Source: JBCDGZ01 sp038750655
GTDB taxonomy: Bacteria > Bacteroidota > Bacteroidia > Chitinophagales > Saprospiraceae
Direction: 5' to 3'
Length of the DNA: 55,786 bases
Assembly: GCA_038750655.1 (NCBI GenBank)
Contig: JBCDGZ010000032.1
Coordinates: 1-55,786, forward strand
The notes under the pieces are model-generated. The model was not told the origin of the DNA. It ran no database searches and worked only from the letters and a program-made list of their open reading frames with translations. The translations under genes and the position numbers were made by a program. Within the stretch, counting starts at the first letter, position 1. Each line of letters opens with the position of its first letter. Shown here piece after piece: positions 42,512 to 51,432 of this stretch.

Positions 42512-44863
42512 ATGATACGATTTTACCTTTGCCTCAACCTGTTATTGCTGTCCTTTATCACCCTCACTGCTCAGGAGCGCTTTACGCTCAGCGGCTATGT
42601 CCGCGATGCCGCCAGCGGGGAGACGCTCTTCGCCGCCAATGTCTTTAACAGCGATGAGCCGACCGTCGGTACTACCTCCAATATCTACGGCTTTTATTCC
42701 ATCAGCCTGCCCGCAGGGCGCTACCGGATTACCTATTCCTACCTCGGCTACACCAGCCAGGAAGCCGAAATTAACCTTACGGATAACCTTCGCCTCAATA
42801 TCGAACTGGATGAGGGGGTAACTTTTCAAGAGGTCGTCGTGACGGCCGAAGAGGAGGATGCTAATGTGAACAGCACCGACATGGGGACGGTCGAGCTGCC
42901 CGTCGAGCAGATCAAGAAGCTGCCCTCGCTGCTCGGGGAGGTCGATATTCTCAAGACCCTGCAATTGCTGCCAGGGGTGATGTCCGCCGGAGAAGGAAAT
43001 GCGGGCTTCTACGTTCGTGGAGGTGGGCCGGATCAGAATTTGGTGTTGCTGGATGAGGCGGTGGTCTATAACTCGGGGCATATGCTGGGCTTCTTTTCGG
43101 TGTTTAATGCCGATGCGATCAAGAATGCTACTCTGATCAAGGGAGGGATTCCGGCCTACTACGGGGGAAGGCTTTCTTCGGTGGTTGATGTGCAGATGAA
43201 GGATGGCAATGATAAGCAGTTTAGGATGGAGGGGGGTATTGGACTGATTGCTTCGCGGCTCACTATAGAAGGGCCGATACTGCGGGAACGCAGCTCTTTT
43301 ATCGTCTCCGCTCGCCGCACCTACGCCTTCGATCTGGCGCAGCCCGCGCTCCGACGCACCAGCTTTGCCGGGACCAATTACTACTTCTACGACGTCAATG
43401 CTAAGGTCAATCATAAATTCTCCGATAAAGACCGGGTCTACCTCAGTGCCTACTTCGGCCGGGATGTGCTCAAGTACCGCTCGGACTTCCGGGGCCTGTT
43501 TTTCGATATTCCCTACGGTAATTCCACGGCGACGCTGCGCTGGAATCACCTCTTTAGCGATAAGCTGTTTATGAACCTTTCTGCGATTTATAATGAATAC
43601 GACTTCTCCCTCGATGGTGGGCAGGAGAGCTTTACGGTCAATCTGTTCTCTGGGGTACGGGATTACAATGCCAAGCTGGATTTTGACTTTTTCCCCAGCA
43701 CCAATCACCAAATGAAGTTTGGGGTCAATTATACCTATCATAAGTTGACGCCTAATATTGCTAGTGCGACTTCGGGGGAGGTGGAATTTACCTCTAGTTT
43801 GCGGCCCAAGTACGCCCACGAGGCGGCGCTTTATGTGCAGGACAATTTTAAGGTCAATAGCCGCCTGACGCTGGATTATGGGCTTCGGGCGACTTTGTTT
43901 ACCCAGGTGGGGCCGTATACTTCCAGCATTACGGGGCGGGAGTACGGGGAGTTGGAGCCGGTGAAGACTTATACGGGCTTGGAGCCTCGGCTGGCGGGCA
44001 AGTACAGTCTGGATGAGTTGAGTTCGATCAAGGCGGGGATTACCTTTACCCGGCAGTATTTGCATCTGGTGAGCAATTCGACGACGACTTTGCCGACTGA
44101 TGTATGGGTGCCTAGTTCGGAGCGGGTGAAGCCGCAGCGGGGGGTACAGTATGCTGTAGGGTATTTTAGAAATTTGAAACGAAATACTTACGAAACTTCT
44201 GTCGAAGTCTACTACAAAGATTTGAGGGATCAGATTGATTATGGAGAATCCTATGTCAATGACCCGGCCACCGATGTTGAGGAGAGCTTTGTCTTTGGGC
44301 GAGGCCGCTCTTATGGGATGGAGCTGTTTGTGAGAAAAAATAGTGGACGGTTAACGGGTTGGATCGGCTACACCTTATCCCGCACCGAGCGCGAATTTCC
44401 GGACATCCAAAACGGCGAAGTCTATCCCGCCCGCTTCGACCGGACCCACGATCTGTCTATCGTCGCCAATTATGAGCTCAACAAGCGCTGGGACTTTGGG
44501 GCCGTCTTCGTCTTCGGTACTGGCAATGCCTTTACACCCATTCGCAGCCTCTACCTCATCGAGCGCAACCTCAATGTTCGCTACGCTCCCCGCAACAGTG
44601 CGCGAGTCGAAGACTACCATCGCCTCGATTTATCCGCCACTTTGACTCCCCGGAAATTCCAGAATAACGACAACTTCAAGTCCAGCTGGACCTTTTCCGT
44701 CTACAATATCTACAGTCGTTTTAACCCCTTGTTCATCTATTATTACACCGAAACCAATAATTTGAACGGTAACCCAACGGCTGTAGCGTCCAAGATTTCC
44801 CTATTTCCCATTATCCCGGCAGTGACCTGGAATTTTAAATGGAAAGGCAAAAAAAATGAATAA
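42512..44863 (+). CDS. TonB-dependent receptor with carboxypeptidase-like N-domain
   Basis: A 783-residue outer membrane receptor. A signal peptide (about residues 1-20) is followed by a CarboxypepD_reg-like domain (about 22-115, FTLSGYVRDAASGETLFAANV, GFYSISLPAGRYRITYSYLGY). A plug domain (about 120-230) has LPGVMSAGEGNAGFYVRGGGPDQNLVLLDEA in pieces, and a large beta-barrel follows to the end. The architecture is SusC-like, but shorter than true SusC (about 1000 residues). It overlaps the DUF4249 lipoprotein gene by eight bases, a recurrent receptor/lipoprotein pair in Bacteroidota. Substrate unknown. Confidence 0.93.
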   Translation: MIRFYLCLNLLLLSFITLTAQERFTLSGYVRDAASGETLFAANVFNSDEPTVGTTSNIYGFYSISLPAGRYRITYSYLGYTSQEAEINLTDNLRLNIELDEGVTFQEVVVTAEEEDANVNSTDMGTVELPVEQIKKLPSLLGEVDILKTLQLLPGVMSAGEGNAGFYVRGGGPDQNLVLLDEAVVYNSGHMLGFFSVFNADAIKNATLIKGGIPAYYGGRLSSVVDVQMKDGNDKQFRMEGGIGLIASRLTIEGPILRERSSFIVSARRTYAFDLAQPALRRTSFAGTNYYFYDVNAKVNHKFSDKDRVYLSAYFGRDVLKYRSDFRGLFFDIPYGNSTATLRWNHLFSDKLFMNLSAIYNEYDFSLDGGQESFTVNLFSGVRDYNAKLDFDFFPSTNHQMKFGVNYTYHKLTPNIASATSGEVEFTSSLRPKYAHEAALYVQDNFKVNSRLTLDYGLRATLFTQVGPYTSSITGREYGELEPVKTYTGLEPRLAGKYSLDELSSIKAGITFTRQYLHLVSNSTTTLPTDVWVPSSERVKPQRGVQYAVGYFRNLKRNTYETSVEVYYKDLRDQIDYGESYVNDPATDVEESFVFGRGRSYGMELFVRKNSGRLTGWIGYTLSRTEREFPDIQNGEVYPARFDRTHDLSIVANYELNKRWDFGAVFVFGTGNAFTPIRSLYLIERNLNVRYAPRNSARVEDYHRLDLSATLTPRKFQNNDNFKSSWTFSVYNIYSRFNPLFIYYYTETNNLNGNPTAVASKISLFPIIPAVTWNFKWKGKKNE

Positions 44864-45800
44864 GCAATTACTCCAATATCTCCCCCTCTTCCTCCTTGCC
44901 GTACTACTAAGTGCTTGCGAGCAAGAATTTATTCCCGAATTGCCGGATCAGCCGGAAGAGTTGGTCGTTGAAGGCTACATCGAAGCTGGCGAACTGGCCC
45001 TGCCGCCCTACGTCATCCTTACCCGCAGTCTGCCTTTTTTCACCGAATTGCCCGCCAATGAACTCAGTAGCTTGTTTATCCACGATGCTGAAGTAATTGT
45101 CACCCATAATGGACGAGAAACCCTATTTGAGGAGATTTGTTGGAGTGATTTTGATGAAGATGAACAAGAGGTGCTCTCACGCATCCTTCAGACCTTGGGC
45201 GTCTTTGAAGAAGGCGTCGAATTTGACTTTTGTGTCTATGTTGATCCTGATTTTGCGCTTACCGGAACCATCGGGGAGCGTTATGATTTGACGGTTACAA
45301 TAGGAGAGGAGGTATTGACCTCAACGACTACCATCCCGCCTCATGTACTCCTCGACTCACTCTTTTTCATCCAACCCACCGGTGATGTCCCTGACACCCT
45401 GCGGGAGCTACGGGGCTTGGTCCAAGACCCTGGGGACCGCGCCGATTTCTACCGCTACCTAGTCTCCAACAACGGCAGCCTCTTCGAATCCGGCTTCACC
45501 TCCGTCGCCGATGACTTGTTCTTCAATGGCCAACGCTTCGAATTTCCCATCCCCAATAGTGAGCCTCGCAATGAAGACCCCGACCCTCGCACTTTCGGTC
45601 TCTACGTCGTCGGCGATACCACGACGATCCGTTGGAGCAATATCGACGAGCCCCACTTCCGTTTTTGGAGTACCCTGGAGTTCAATAATGTCAATCAAGG
45701 GCCTTTTTCGAGCTACACCCGCGTAGATGGTAATATCGAAGGGGGGCTGGGAATCTGGGGCGGTTATTCCCTCTCTTACTATTCGCTTATTGTAGAATAA
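44856..45800 (+). CDS. DUF4249 lipoprotein, partner of TonB receptor
   Basis: A 314-residue lipoprotein with lipobox LLSAC (about Cys21). The DUF4249 domain follows, with LPDQPEELVVEGYIEAGE, VILTRSLPFF and an Ig-like beta fold. DUF4249 proteins sit next to TonB receptors in Bacteroidota and are thought to be surface-exposed substrate-binding partners, analogous to SusD; this role is inference. The first eight bases overlap the receptor end, so translation is coupled. Confidence 0.9.
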   Translation: MNKQLLQYLPLFLLAVLLSACEQEFIPELPDQPEELVVEGYIEAGELALPPYVILTRSLPFFTELPANELSSLFIHDAEVIVTHNGRETLFEEICWSDFDEDEQEVLSRILQTLGVFEEGVEFDFCVYVDPDFALTGTIGERYDLTVTIGEEVLTSTTTIPPHVLLDSLFFIQPTGDVPDTLRELRGLVQDPGDRADFYRYLVSNNGSLFESGFTSVADDLFFNGQRFEFPIPNSEPRNEDPDPRTFGLYVVGDTTTIRWSNIDEPHFRFWSTLEFNNVNQGPFSSYTRVDGNIEGGLGIWGGYSLSYYSLIVE

Positions 45801-45950
45801 GGGGCAAATTTTATTTGGTTATTATTTTTTTTGTGATTGGTCAACCTACAATTTCACTACATGTAGGTCAGAATTCCACTGTTTTAGTCGCTTTGGGCGA
45901 AAATTCGCCAAATTCAGTTCTAAGAATCTGGAATTATAAAAAATTATAAT

Positions 45951-45958
45951 TAATTTTG
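45951..45958 (+). promoter_or_regulatory. -7 element of the M43 protease gene
   Basis: TAATTTTG, 88 bases before the ATG at 46046. No -33 TTG at the correct spacing. Confidence 0.35.
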
Positions 45959-46045
45959 TGTCCCCACTCTCAAACATCCTTTCTACAAATTAAAGAGACA
46001 AAAAAGCTAACCATTTTTATCTAACCATTTAAACCTGAAATTGCA

Positions 46046-48697
46046 ATGAGAGCATTTTCACTTATCATCTTTTTGCTATTAGCAGGGATGGCTTCTCCCA
46101 TCTTTGCTCAACACGATCACCGAAATTGTAACACTATGGAGGCGGACGCCGAACTGCGGGCCAAATACCCTGAACTGGGGACTTTGGACGACTTCGAGCG
46201 CTGGCTGGCCCCTTTGGTAGCCGAATACAAAGCCAGTGCTCAGCAAAGGGCGGTCTCTACGATCCCCGTCGTTTTTCACGTTATTCACGATAATGATCCT
46301 GTTGGCTCTGGGGATAACATCAGTGCTACGCTTGTTAATGCGCAGCTGGCGCAGTTGAATAATGATTTTAGAAAAATTCTCGGTACTTCGGGAGATAATG
46401 GCAGTCCAGTTGGAGCAGATTCTGAGCTGGAATTTTGTATGGCTACTGTCAATCCTAGTGGCGGTACAATGGCCGAGCCTGGCATCAATCGGATCAATAG
46501 AAATACGGTGGGCTGGACCGCTCCGCCCTACGGAACTTGTGTTAACGGCAACTTTGGACGTACTTATATCGATAATACCATCAAGCCGCAGTCGCAATGG
46601 GACCCTGACACTTACCTGAATATTTGGGTGATGGATATGGTCTGTGGTATTCTGGGCTATGCGCAGTTTCCGAGTAGCTCTGGCTTGAGTGGCCTTAATT
46701 CGAGTGGCGGTGCAGCCAGTACGGATGGGGTAGTGATACTGACGACTTCGGTAGGAAGTACGACGGTTCCGAATCCTAGCGGTGGCGTTTTCAATGCGGG
46801 CCGTACGCTGACCCACGAGCTGGGGCACTTCTTTGGTTTGCGTCATATCTGGGGCGATTCATTTTGTGGCAATGACTTTTGTTCCGATACGCCTACACAG
46901 CAGGGGCCAAGTAGCGGTTGTCCAAACACGACGACTTGCGATGGCGTCAATGATATGGTAGAAAACTATATGGATTACTCTCGGGATAACTGTATGAATA
47001 TTTTTACGGTTGATCAAAAAGCGAGAATGCAGACGGTGATGGCGAATAGCCCACGTCGGGGGGCACTAGCCAGCTCTACGGCTTGTGGAGGAGCACCGCC
47101 AGCTGGATGTACAACCACGATTAGCAGCTTCCCGTATAGTGAAGGTTTTGAAAATACGCTGGGCGCCTGGTCGCAAGGTACTGGTGATAACTTCAACTGG
47201 GCGCTGAACAGTGGAATTACCCAATCTACTAATACCGGCCCGAGTGGCGCAGCTGCGGGTACTTTCTACGTTTATGCAGAGGCTTCTAGCCCTAATTATC
47301 CTTCTAGAACCACCATTCTCAACAGCCCTTGCTTTGACTTGGCTAGTGAGACGGCCGCTACCCTGGAATTCCAATACCATATGTTTGGGGCCAACATGGG
47401 GACCTTAGACCTTCAGGCGCGCACCTCCGGCGGCAGCTGGGCCAGCGTTTGGTCTCGTACTGGCGACCAGGGCAATCAGTGGAGTACCGCTACTGTCAAC
47501 CTCAACTCTTATACCGGTAATACCCTAGAACTGCGTTTCATTGCAACAACAGGCAGCAACTGGCTGAGTGATATGGCTATCGATGACCTTAGCCTTACCA
47601 CCGCTGGTACGCCTCCGGTGGGTTGCCAAGATACGGATGTAACCATCACCATTAATACCGATAATTATCCGGCAGAAACGACCTGGGAGTTGCGCACCAG
47701 CGGCGGTGCCCTCATCACCTCCGGCGGCCCTTATAGTGCTACTGGCTCTACCGAATCCGTCACCGTCTGTCTGGCCGATGGCTGCTACGACTTTACCATC
47801 AACGATAGCTACGGCGATGGCATCTGCTGCGGATTTGGCAACGGTTCTTACGAAGTAAGTGATGATTCGGGCAATGTCCTGGCTTCCGGAGGAAATTTTG
47901 GTAGTACGGAGACGACTAGCTTCTGTCTGCCCTTCGGTGGCGGTGGTGCTTGCCCAGCCATTGATTTCAGCACCGTAACCTTATCTCCCTATGGTGGTCA
48001 GGACAACGGCTCGGTCACCGTACAGGATGCTGGTGCGACCATTTTCTTGCAAAATAATGCCTGGAAATTCATGAATTTCAGCTACACAGTTACTGCTAAT
48101 ACGGTGATTGAATTTGATTTCCGCAGTACGCTTCAGGGCGAAATTCACGGAATTGGCTTTGATAATGATAACAGCATTAGTTCTAACTTAACCTTCCGGG
48201 TATACGGTACGCAGAGCTGGGGAATCAGTGATTTTGCCAACTACTCCGGTAGTGGAGCTTGGACGACCTATACGATTCCCGTAGGCAACTACTACACCGG
48301 AGTCTTCGATCGCCTGGCCTTTGTTGATGATCACGATGCCGCTCCGCGCAATGCCAATGCCTACTTCCGCAATGTCAGAATCTACGAGGCCGGCAGCTGC
48401 GGCAGCCGTTCGGAGACTATTGTGCGCCAAACCTGGACCGACGAGCATGATATGAAGGTCTTCCCGAATCCAACTCGAGGTTTGCTCAATGTGAATTTTG
48501 ATCAGAAGGAGGCAGGCGATGTCACGATCAGTGTGATCGATATTGTGGGCCGTGAGGTGTACAGAGATCGGGTTAATGCGATGGAGGGCCGCAATGATTA
48601 TCGCATTGATACGGGGCGGATGGACGCAGGCAGCTACGTGTTGCGCCTCAGTTCCGTAGCTGGACAGCAGACTAAGCAGTTTGTCGTTCTTAGGTAA
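46046..48697 (+). CDS. M43 (pappalysin-like) zinc metalloprotease with T9SS tail
   Basis: An 883-residue secreted protein. A signal peptide (about residues 1-21) is followed by a short pro-region and an M43 catalytic domain (about 75-345). The domain has the zinc motif HELGHFFGLRHIWGD, conserved Cys pairs and the Met-turn region NYMDYSRDNCMNIF. A MAM/ConA-like domain (about 360-525) precedes a module found in Saprospiria secreted proteins (NDSYGDGICCGFGNG, about 530-640), a jelly-roll-like domain (about 645-795) and a T9SS type A tail with KVFPNPTRGLLNVNF. It likely digests proteins outside the cell. Confidence 0.93.
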   Translation: MRAFSLIIFLLLAGMASPIFAQHDHRNCNTMEADAELRAKYPELGTLDDFERWLAPLVAEYKASAQQRAVSTIPVVFHVIHDNDPVGSGDNISATLVNAQLAQLNNDFRKILGTSGDNGSPVGADSELEFCMATVNPSGGTMAEPGINRINRNTVGWTAPPYGTCVNGNFGRTYIDNTIKPQSQWDPDTYLNIWVMDMVCGILGYAQFPSSSGLSGLNSSGGAASTDGVVILTTSVGSTTVPNPSGGVFNAGRTLTHELGHFFGLRHIWGDSFCGNDFCSDTPTQQGPSSGCPNTTTCDGVNDMVENYMDYSRDNCMNIFTVDQKARMQTVMANSPRRGALASSTACGGAPPAGCTTTISSFPYSEGFENTLGAWSQGTGDNFNWALNSGITQSTNTGPSGAAAGTFYVYAEASSPNYPSRTTILNSPCFDLASETAATLEFQYHMFGANMGTLDLQARTSGGSWASVWSRTGDQGNQWSTATVNLNSYTGNTLELRFIATTGSNWLSDMAIDDLSLTTAGTPPVGCQDTDVTITINTDNYPAETTWELRTSGGALITSGGPYSATGSTESVTVCLADGCYDFTINDSYGDGICCGFGNGSYEVSDDSGNVLASGGNFGSTETTSFCLPFGGGGACPAIDFSTVTLSPYGGQDNGSVTVQDAGATIFLQNNAWKFMNFSYTVTANTVIEFDFRSTLQGEIHGIGFDNDNSISSNLTFRVYGTQSWGISDFANYSGSGAWTTYTIPVGNYYTGVFDRLAFVDDHDAAPRNANAYFRNVRIYEAGSCGSRSETIVRQTWTDEHDMKVFPNPTRGLLNVNFDQKEAGDVTISVIDIVGREVYRDRVNAMEGRNDYRIDTGRMDAGSYVLRLSSVAGQQTKQFVVLR

Positions 48698-48740
48698 ATA
48701 GATTTTTTGAAATAAGCCTCGGTTCAGTGTCGGGGCAATG

Positions 48741-48783
48741 CAAAAAGCATTGGATAGATGGAAGGTCGATCCGATGCTTTTTG
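48741..48783 (+). terminator. Terminator of M43 protease gene
   Basis: The arms at 48741-48755 and 48769-48783 (CAAAAAGCATTGGAT and its partner) form a 15-bp stem with one G-U pair, ending in TTTTTG, 44 bases after the stop codon. Confidence 0.7.
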
Positions 48784-48785
48784 TT

Positions 48786-48793
48786 TACCTTTG
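48786..48793 (+). promoter_or_regulatory. -7 element of gldC
   Basis: TACCTTTG, 27 bases before the gldC ATG, immediately after the preceding terminator. Confidence 0.5.
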
Positions 48794-48820
48794 CCACCCA
48801 AATCAATAATCTTTCCTACA

Positions 48821-49177
48821 ATGAGCAAAGAAGTCGTAAAATCTTCGAAAATTAGTATTGAAATTGGCCTAGATGCAGAGAATGTACCTGTAAAAATGGA
48901 ATGGCAATCCGATAGCAATCCGGCGGGGGCCGCTCCTCGGGAGTGCAAAGCCATGTTGCTTTCGCTTTTCGATGAAGAATCCCGCGAAACCTTTAAAATC
49001 GATCTTTGGACTACCGATATGCAGGTCATCGAAATGGATCGCTTCTTTTTCCAAACCCTGCGAGCCATGGCCGACACTTATTATAAGGCGACCCAAAATA
49101 AAGAGCTCGCAACAGATATGCAGCGATTTGTTCAATACTTTGGAGAAAAAACCGAAATTATTCCCCCAGAAAAATAG
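48821..49177 (+). CDS. gldC: Gliding motility protein GldC
   Basis: A 118-residue soluble protein matching GldC by length and by its conserved segments: ISIEIGLDAENVPVKMEW near the N-terminus, AMLLSLFDEESRETFKIDLWT in the middle and MDRFFFQTLRAMADTYYKAT near the end. GldC supports T9SS-dependent gliding in Flavobacterium, where it lies next to gldB; gldB is not adjacent here. The ATG at 48821 is preferred over a reading starting at 48758 inside the terminator. Confidence 0.92.
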   Translation: MSKEVVKSSKISIEIGLDAENVPVKMEWQSDSNPAGAAPRECKAMLLSLFDEESRETFKIDLWTTDMQVIEMDRFFFQTLRAMADTYYKATQNKELATDMQRFVQYFGEKTEIIPPEK

Positions 49178-49234
49178 CTTCCGCCCCCTTCTTTACCAGC
49201 TTCATCGAAAGGACTAAAATTTTTTGGGCAGTTC

Positions 49235-49264
49235 TTGCTTTTCTGAAAAATCAACTTAACTTTG
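49235..49264 (+). promoter_or_regulatory. SRP RNA promoter
   Basis: TTG (49235-49237), 19-base spacer, TAACTTTG (49257-49264), a perfect match to the Bacteroidota consensus. The RNA begins about six bases later. Confidence 0.75.
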
Positions 49265-49269
49265 CAGCT

Positions 49270-49372
49270 GGTGAGAGTCATACGACTAGCTCCCTCTGAA
49301 CTCCCCCAGGGCAGAAATGCAGCAAGGGTAAGAGGTTGTAGCGGTGCGATATGATTTCTCACCTCCTTTTTT
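49270..49372 (+). ncRNA. ffs: Signal recognition particle RNA (small 4.5S type)
   Basis: An RNA of about 100 nt. The ends pair (GGTGAGAGTCATA at 49270-49282 with the complementary stretch 49350-49363), forming the long SRP hairpin. The apical domain has a GAAA tetraloop closed by GCA/TGC, and the conserved asymmetric loop AGCAAGG opposite CAGG, followed by GTAAG; these form the Ffh M-domain binding site. A T-run (49367-49372) ends the transcript. It lies between gldC and transaldolase. Confidence 0.92.
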
Positions 49373-49393
49373 ACTCATCTCCATTTTTCCATT

Positions 49394-50062
49394 ATGAAAT
49401 TCTTTATCGATACGGCGGACCTCGATCAAATTAAGGAAGCCAAGGACTTTGGTATCCTCGATGGTGTGACAACCAACCCTTCTCTCATGGCTAAACAAGG
49501 CATCAGTGGCTCGGAAGCCGTTATTGCCCATTACAAAAAAATCTGTGAGATCGTCGATGGAGATGTGAGCGCCGAAGTTATTTCTACTGACTTCGAAGGC
49601 ATGGTGGAAGAAGGCAAACGCCTGGCCGACATCGCTCCCAACATCGTAGTGAAAGTCCCGATGATTAAGGATGGGGTAAAGGCCATTAGTCACTTTACCA
49701 ACATCGGTATTCGTACCAATTGTACCTTGGTGTTCTCTGCGGGGCAGGCCATTTTAGCGGCCAAGGCTGGCGCTACTTACCTGTCGCCCTTCATCGGACG
49801 TATTGATGACATCAACTGGGATGGCATGCAGTTGATTCGCCAGATTGCCGAGATTTATGCCATTCAGGATTTTGAAACGGAAATTCTCGCCGCTTCGGTC
49901 CGCAATGCTCGTCATATCGTCCAAGCGGCGGAAAACGGCGCCGACATCGTCACTTGCCCGCTGAAGTCCATCCTGGGGCTACTTAACCACCCACTGACTG
50001 ACATTGGCCTGGCGAAGTTCCTGGCCGATCATCACAAGGCGAACGAAGTTAAAGCTTCCTAG
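49394..50062 (+). CDS. tal: Transaldolase (small, FSA/TalC type)
   Basis: A 222-residue protein of the short transaldolase family. It starts MKFFIDTADLDQIKEA with GVTTNPSLMAKQ. The Schiff-base Lys lies in NIVVKVPMIKDG, and NCTLVFSAGQAILAAKAGATYLSPFIGR and LAASVRNARHIVQAA are further hallmarks. It transfers dihydroxyacetone units between sugar phosphates in the pentose phosphate pathway, or acts as a fructose-6-phosphate aldolase; the two cannot be told apart by eye. It directly follows the SRP RNA. Confidence 0.95.
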   Translation: MKFFIDTADLDQIKEAKDFGILDGVTTNPSLMAKQGISGSEAVIAHYKKICEIVDGDVSAEVISTDFEGMVEEGKRLADIAPNIVVKVPMIKDGVKAISHFTNIGIRTNCTLVFSAGQAILAAKAGATYLSPFIGRIDDINWDGMQLIRQIAEIYAIQDFETEILAASVRNARHIVQAAENGADIVTCPLKSILGLLNHPLTDIGLAKFLADHHKANEVKAS

Positions 50063-50085
50063 CAAGTCATACCGCAGAGCATAGA

Positions 50086-50967
50086 TCACTTGATCAAACT
50101 GATGCCTTCCAAAGTCTTCTGAATCAATCGCTCCACAGCGCCCTTCGGGTCGCTGCTGAATTGCTTCCGTGGCCGATTGGCGAGAATGACATTGCAAGAT
50201 AGGGCGCGATGCCCCAACAGGCGCGCCAATCCATAAGTGCCCGCCGTCTCCATCTCGAAATTCGTAATCCGCATCTTATTGAACTCAAATTGCGCCAGTA
50301 CCTCCAGTAGGTTATCCAAAGCAGGCTCGCCCCGGAGCCGCCGCCCCTGCGGCGCATAAAAGCCCGGGCAGGTCACCGTAATTCCCTCCAACCAACCGTC
50401 CCCCATTTGCTTGCGCAATTCCTCACTCCCCTCCACCAAATAAGGACGAATCGGAAGGTTGAGCTCTCGGCCGCATTGGTCCATAAACTCGTAGTGCAGC
50501 AGGTACTCATTGGCATTATGATTCAACAGGTAATAGTGCATTAGGCCATCCAAACCCAGCCCATAGGAAGACAGCAAAAGGCTATCAACCGGAATATGTT
50601 CCTGTAGCCCTCCCGTCGTTCCGATCCGAAAAATATCCAGGGGGGTAAACTGTGCTTTGACCTCTCGACTTTGAAAATCAATATTGTGTAAGGCATCCAG
50701 CTCATTGAGGACAATATCGATATTGTCCGTCCCAATTCCGGTTGAAATAACGCTGATGCGCTTGCCGTTCAGCTCACCCGTATGAGTCACAAACTCCCGC
50801 TTGGCGACCTTCTCGTCAATGCGATCAAAATGCTGACTGACTTTTTCTACACGATCTGGATCACCCACGGTAATGATGGTGGTCGCAATTTGCTCGGGAC
50901 GAAGATTGAGGTGGTAGATACTGCCATCAGGGTTGATGATGAGTTCGGAATCAGAGAATTGAGGCAT
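50086..50967 (-). CDS. udp: Nucleoside (uridine) phosphorylase
   Basis: A 293-residue protein of nucleoside phosphorylase family 1. It has VGDPDRVEKVSQHFD (phosphate binding), VISTGIGTDNIDIVLNEL, GTTGGLQEHIPVDSL and the FEMETAGTYGLARLLGHRAL motif near the C-terminus. By these motifs it resembles uridine phosphorylase, splitting uridine with phosphate in pyrimidine salvage; purine specificity cannot be excluded. It converges on transaldolase. Confidence 0.88.
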   Translation of the reverse strand: MPQFSDSELIINPDGSIYHLNLRPEQIATTIITVGDPDRVEKVSQHFDRIDEKVAKREFVTHTGELNGKRISVISTGIGTDNIDIVLNELDALHNIDFQSREVKAQFTPLDIFRIGTTGGLQEHIPVDSLLLSSYGLGLDGLMHYYLLNHNANEYLLHYEFMDQCGRELNLPIRPYLVEGSEELRKQMGDGWLEGITVTCPGFYAPQGRRLRGEPALDNLLEVLAQFEFNKMRITNFEMETAGTYGLARLLGHRALSCNVILANRPRKQFSSDPKGAVERLIQKTLEGISLIK

Positions 50968-51036
50968 GTGGTGCGCGGCTTTTGTAATAGGAAAGTAAAA
51001 TTAACGAATTAATCCCCATCCTTCGCAAAGCCTTGC

Positions 51037-51044
51037 TAAATTTG
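51037..51044 (+). promoter_or_regulatory. -7 element of the ArsC-like/hemF operon
   Basis: TAAATTTG, 33 bases before the ATG at 51078. No proper -33 TTG found. Confidence 0.4.
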
Positions 51045-51077
51045 TTGTTGTTTAACAGACAATCAACTTACAATACG

Positions 51078-51431
51078 ATGAATAAAATTTACCACCTGGC
51101 CAACTGCAGCACCTGCCAACGCATCATCAAGGAGCTGAACAATGGCGAAGGCTTTACCCTCCAGAATATCAAGGAAGAGGCTATTACTCCCGAACAAATC
51201 GACGCAATGGCTGAAAAAGCAGGCTCCTACGAGGCATTATTCAGCCGCCGTGCCATGAAATACCGGGCGATGGGCCTGCACGAGCAATCGCTCTCCGAAG
51301 CGGACTATCGCCGGCTGATTCTCGAAGAATACACTTTTCTCAAGCGCCCTGTGATGCTGATTGGCGAAGAGCAGTTTGTCGGCAATTCTAAAAAAGTGGT
51401 GGCGGCTGCAGTAGCTGCTTTAAATCAATAG
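51078..51431 (+). CDS. ArsC/Spx-family thioredoxin-fold protein
   Basis: A 117-residue protein with the N-terminal CxxC motif (ANCSTCQRIIKEL) and the C-terminal block FLKRPVMLIGEEQFVGNS typical of ArsC/Spx/YffB proteins. Whether it reduces arsenate, regulates RNA polymerase like Spx, or does something else cannot be read from sequence. The ATG at 51078 gives the normal family start. hemF begins one base after its stop, so the two are co-transcribed. Confidence 0.85.
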   Translation: MNKIYHLANCSTCQRIIKELNNGEGFTLQNIKEEAITPEQIDAMAEKAGSYEALFSRRAMKYRAMGLHEQSLSEADYRRLILEEYTFLKRPVMLIGEEQFVGNSKKVVAAAVAALNQ

Positions 51432-51432
51432 T

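Noticed and set aside
42542..44065. 507-codon ORF on the minus strand opposite the TonB receptor
   Set aside because: It lies wholly inside a well-supported receptor gene, has no recognisable domain, and is a by-product of codon bias of the plus-strand gene.
46079..46846. 255-codon minus-strand ORF opposite the M43 protease
   Set aside because: No protein character; overlaps the catalytic domain coding region.
48737..48751. Short hairpin AATGC-AAAAA-GCATT as separate element
   Set aside because: It is contained in the larger, better terminator hairpin at 48741-48783.
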